A stretch of DNA of 64,000 bases from MFD04580-c1 sp963702995 (GTDB lineage: Bacteria; Planctomycetota; Phycisphaerae; Tepidisphaerales; Tepidisphaeraceae): positions 558,001-622,000 of the forward strand of contig OY969783.1 in the NCBI GenBank assembly GCA_963702995.1, in the 5' to 3' direction. Below are positions 63,915 through 64,000 of the stretch, piece after piece. Each line of letters opens with the position of its first letter. The stretch's first letter is position 1. The translations under genes were made by a program, and so were the position numbers. A model generated the notes under the pieces. That model searched no databases. It worked only from the letters and a program-made list of their open reading frames with translations, and had not been told where the DNA came from.

Positions 63915-64000
63915 TGGAGAGAGGTCTTCACAAGCGGAAGTCACCTTAGAGCGCGACTCGCGGCCGCGGCAAGAAGGCCGGCGACGGGAAGAGTCAACGC

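Noticed and set aside
1..64000. CRISPR array
   Set aside because: No regularly spaced short repeats are present, and no cas-like gene was found on either strand.

Overview
The window is GC-rich bacterial chromosome, dominated by one very large exopolysaccharide (EPS)/O-antigen-type locus. The zinc-ribbon 'double GTPase' plus GAP1-N2-like gene set, the PHP-type phosphatase paired with a Wzc-like kinase, the Calx-beta exported protein and the many insertion sequences (IS) would fit a soil or freshwater Planctomycetota (perhaps Phycisphaerae-like). That placement is inference: the window holds no rRNA or other phylogenetic marker, only one tRNA.

Layout. 1-1019 (-) is the start of pyruvate carboxylase. 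A tRNA-Ile(GAU) with its own promoter and terminator follows (1272-1447), then a membrane glycosyltransferase-like gene (1552-3276, -). The EPS locus runs on the + strand from about 3.4 to 53.9 kb. Block 1 (3.7-12.1 kb) has Wzt, two FkbM methyltransferases, a zinc-knuckle methyltransferase, GT9, two GT2 and Wzm. Block 2 (14-31.4 kb) has GT4 enzymes, a second Wzm/Wzt pair, more methyltransferases, an SDR epimerase, GT32, GT2, an acyltransferase and a Wzy/WaaL-like membrane protein. Block 3 (32.7-53.9 kb) has more GT4 enzymes, GDP-mannose 4,6-dehydratase, a polysaccharide deacetylase, a Wzc-type tyrosine kinase, a CpsB-type phosphatase, an O-antigen ligase with a C-terminal repeat region, a Calx-beta exported protein and a decayed CpsB paralogue. 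The blocks are separated by IS debris: IS701 (one complete, one truncated copy), IS3 inside IS5, ISL3, IS4, a complete IS1380 and a damaged IS5. Two complete elements keep target duplications or flanking repeats that let the order of events be read.

After the EPS locus come a compact minus-strand three-gene operon (53.85-57.35 kb: zinc-ribbon GTPase, GAP1-N2-like protein, helical membrane-anchored protein), a complete ISAs1 element with a perfect 10-bp target duplication, and a sugar-activation module (59.66-63.91 kb: GalU-like nucleotidyltransferase, GHMP-type sugar kinase, UDPGP-family pyrophosphorylase).

Functionally, the EPS genes suggest a heteropolysaccharide assembled by many glycosyltransferases, decorated and probably capped by methyltransferases, exported by Wzm/Wzt ABC transporters and possibly also by a Wzy/Wzc route. 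At least nine genes in the locus carry single-base indels, mostly next to short G runs. Either the assembly has homopolymer errors or the locus is decaying; the sequence alone cannot decide, except for the CpsB paralogue, which has also lost metal ligands and is really degenerate.
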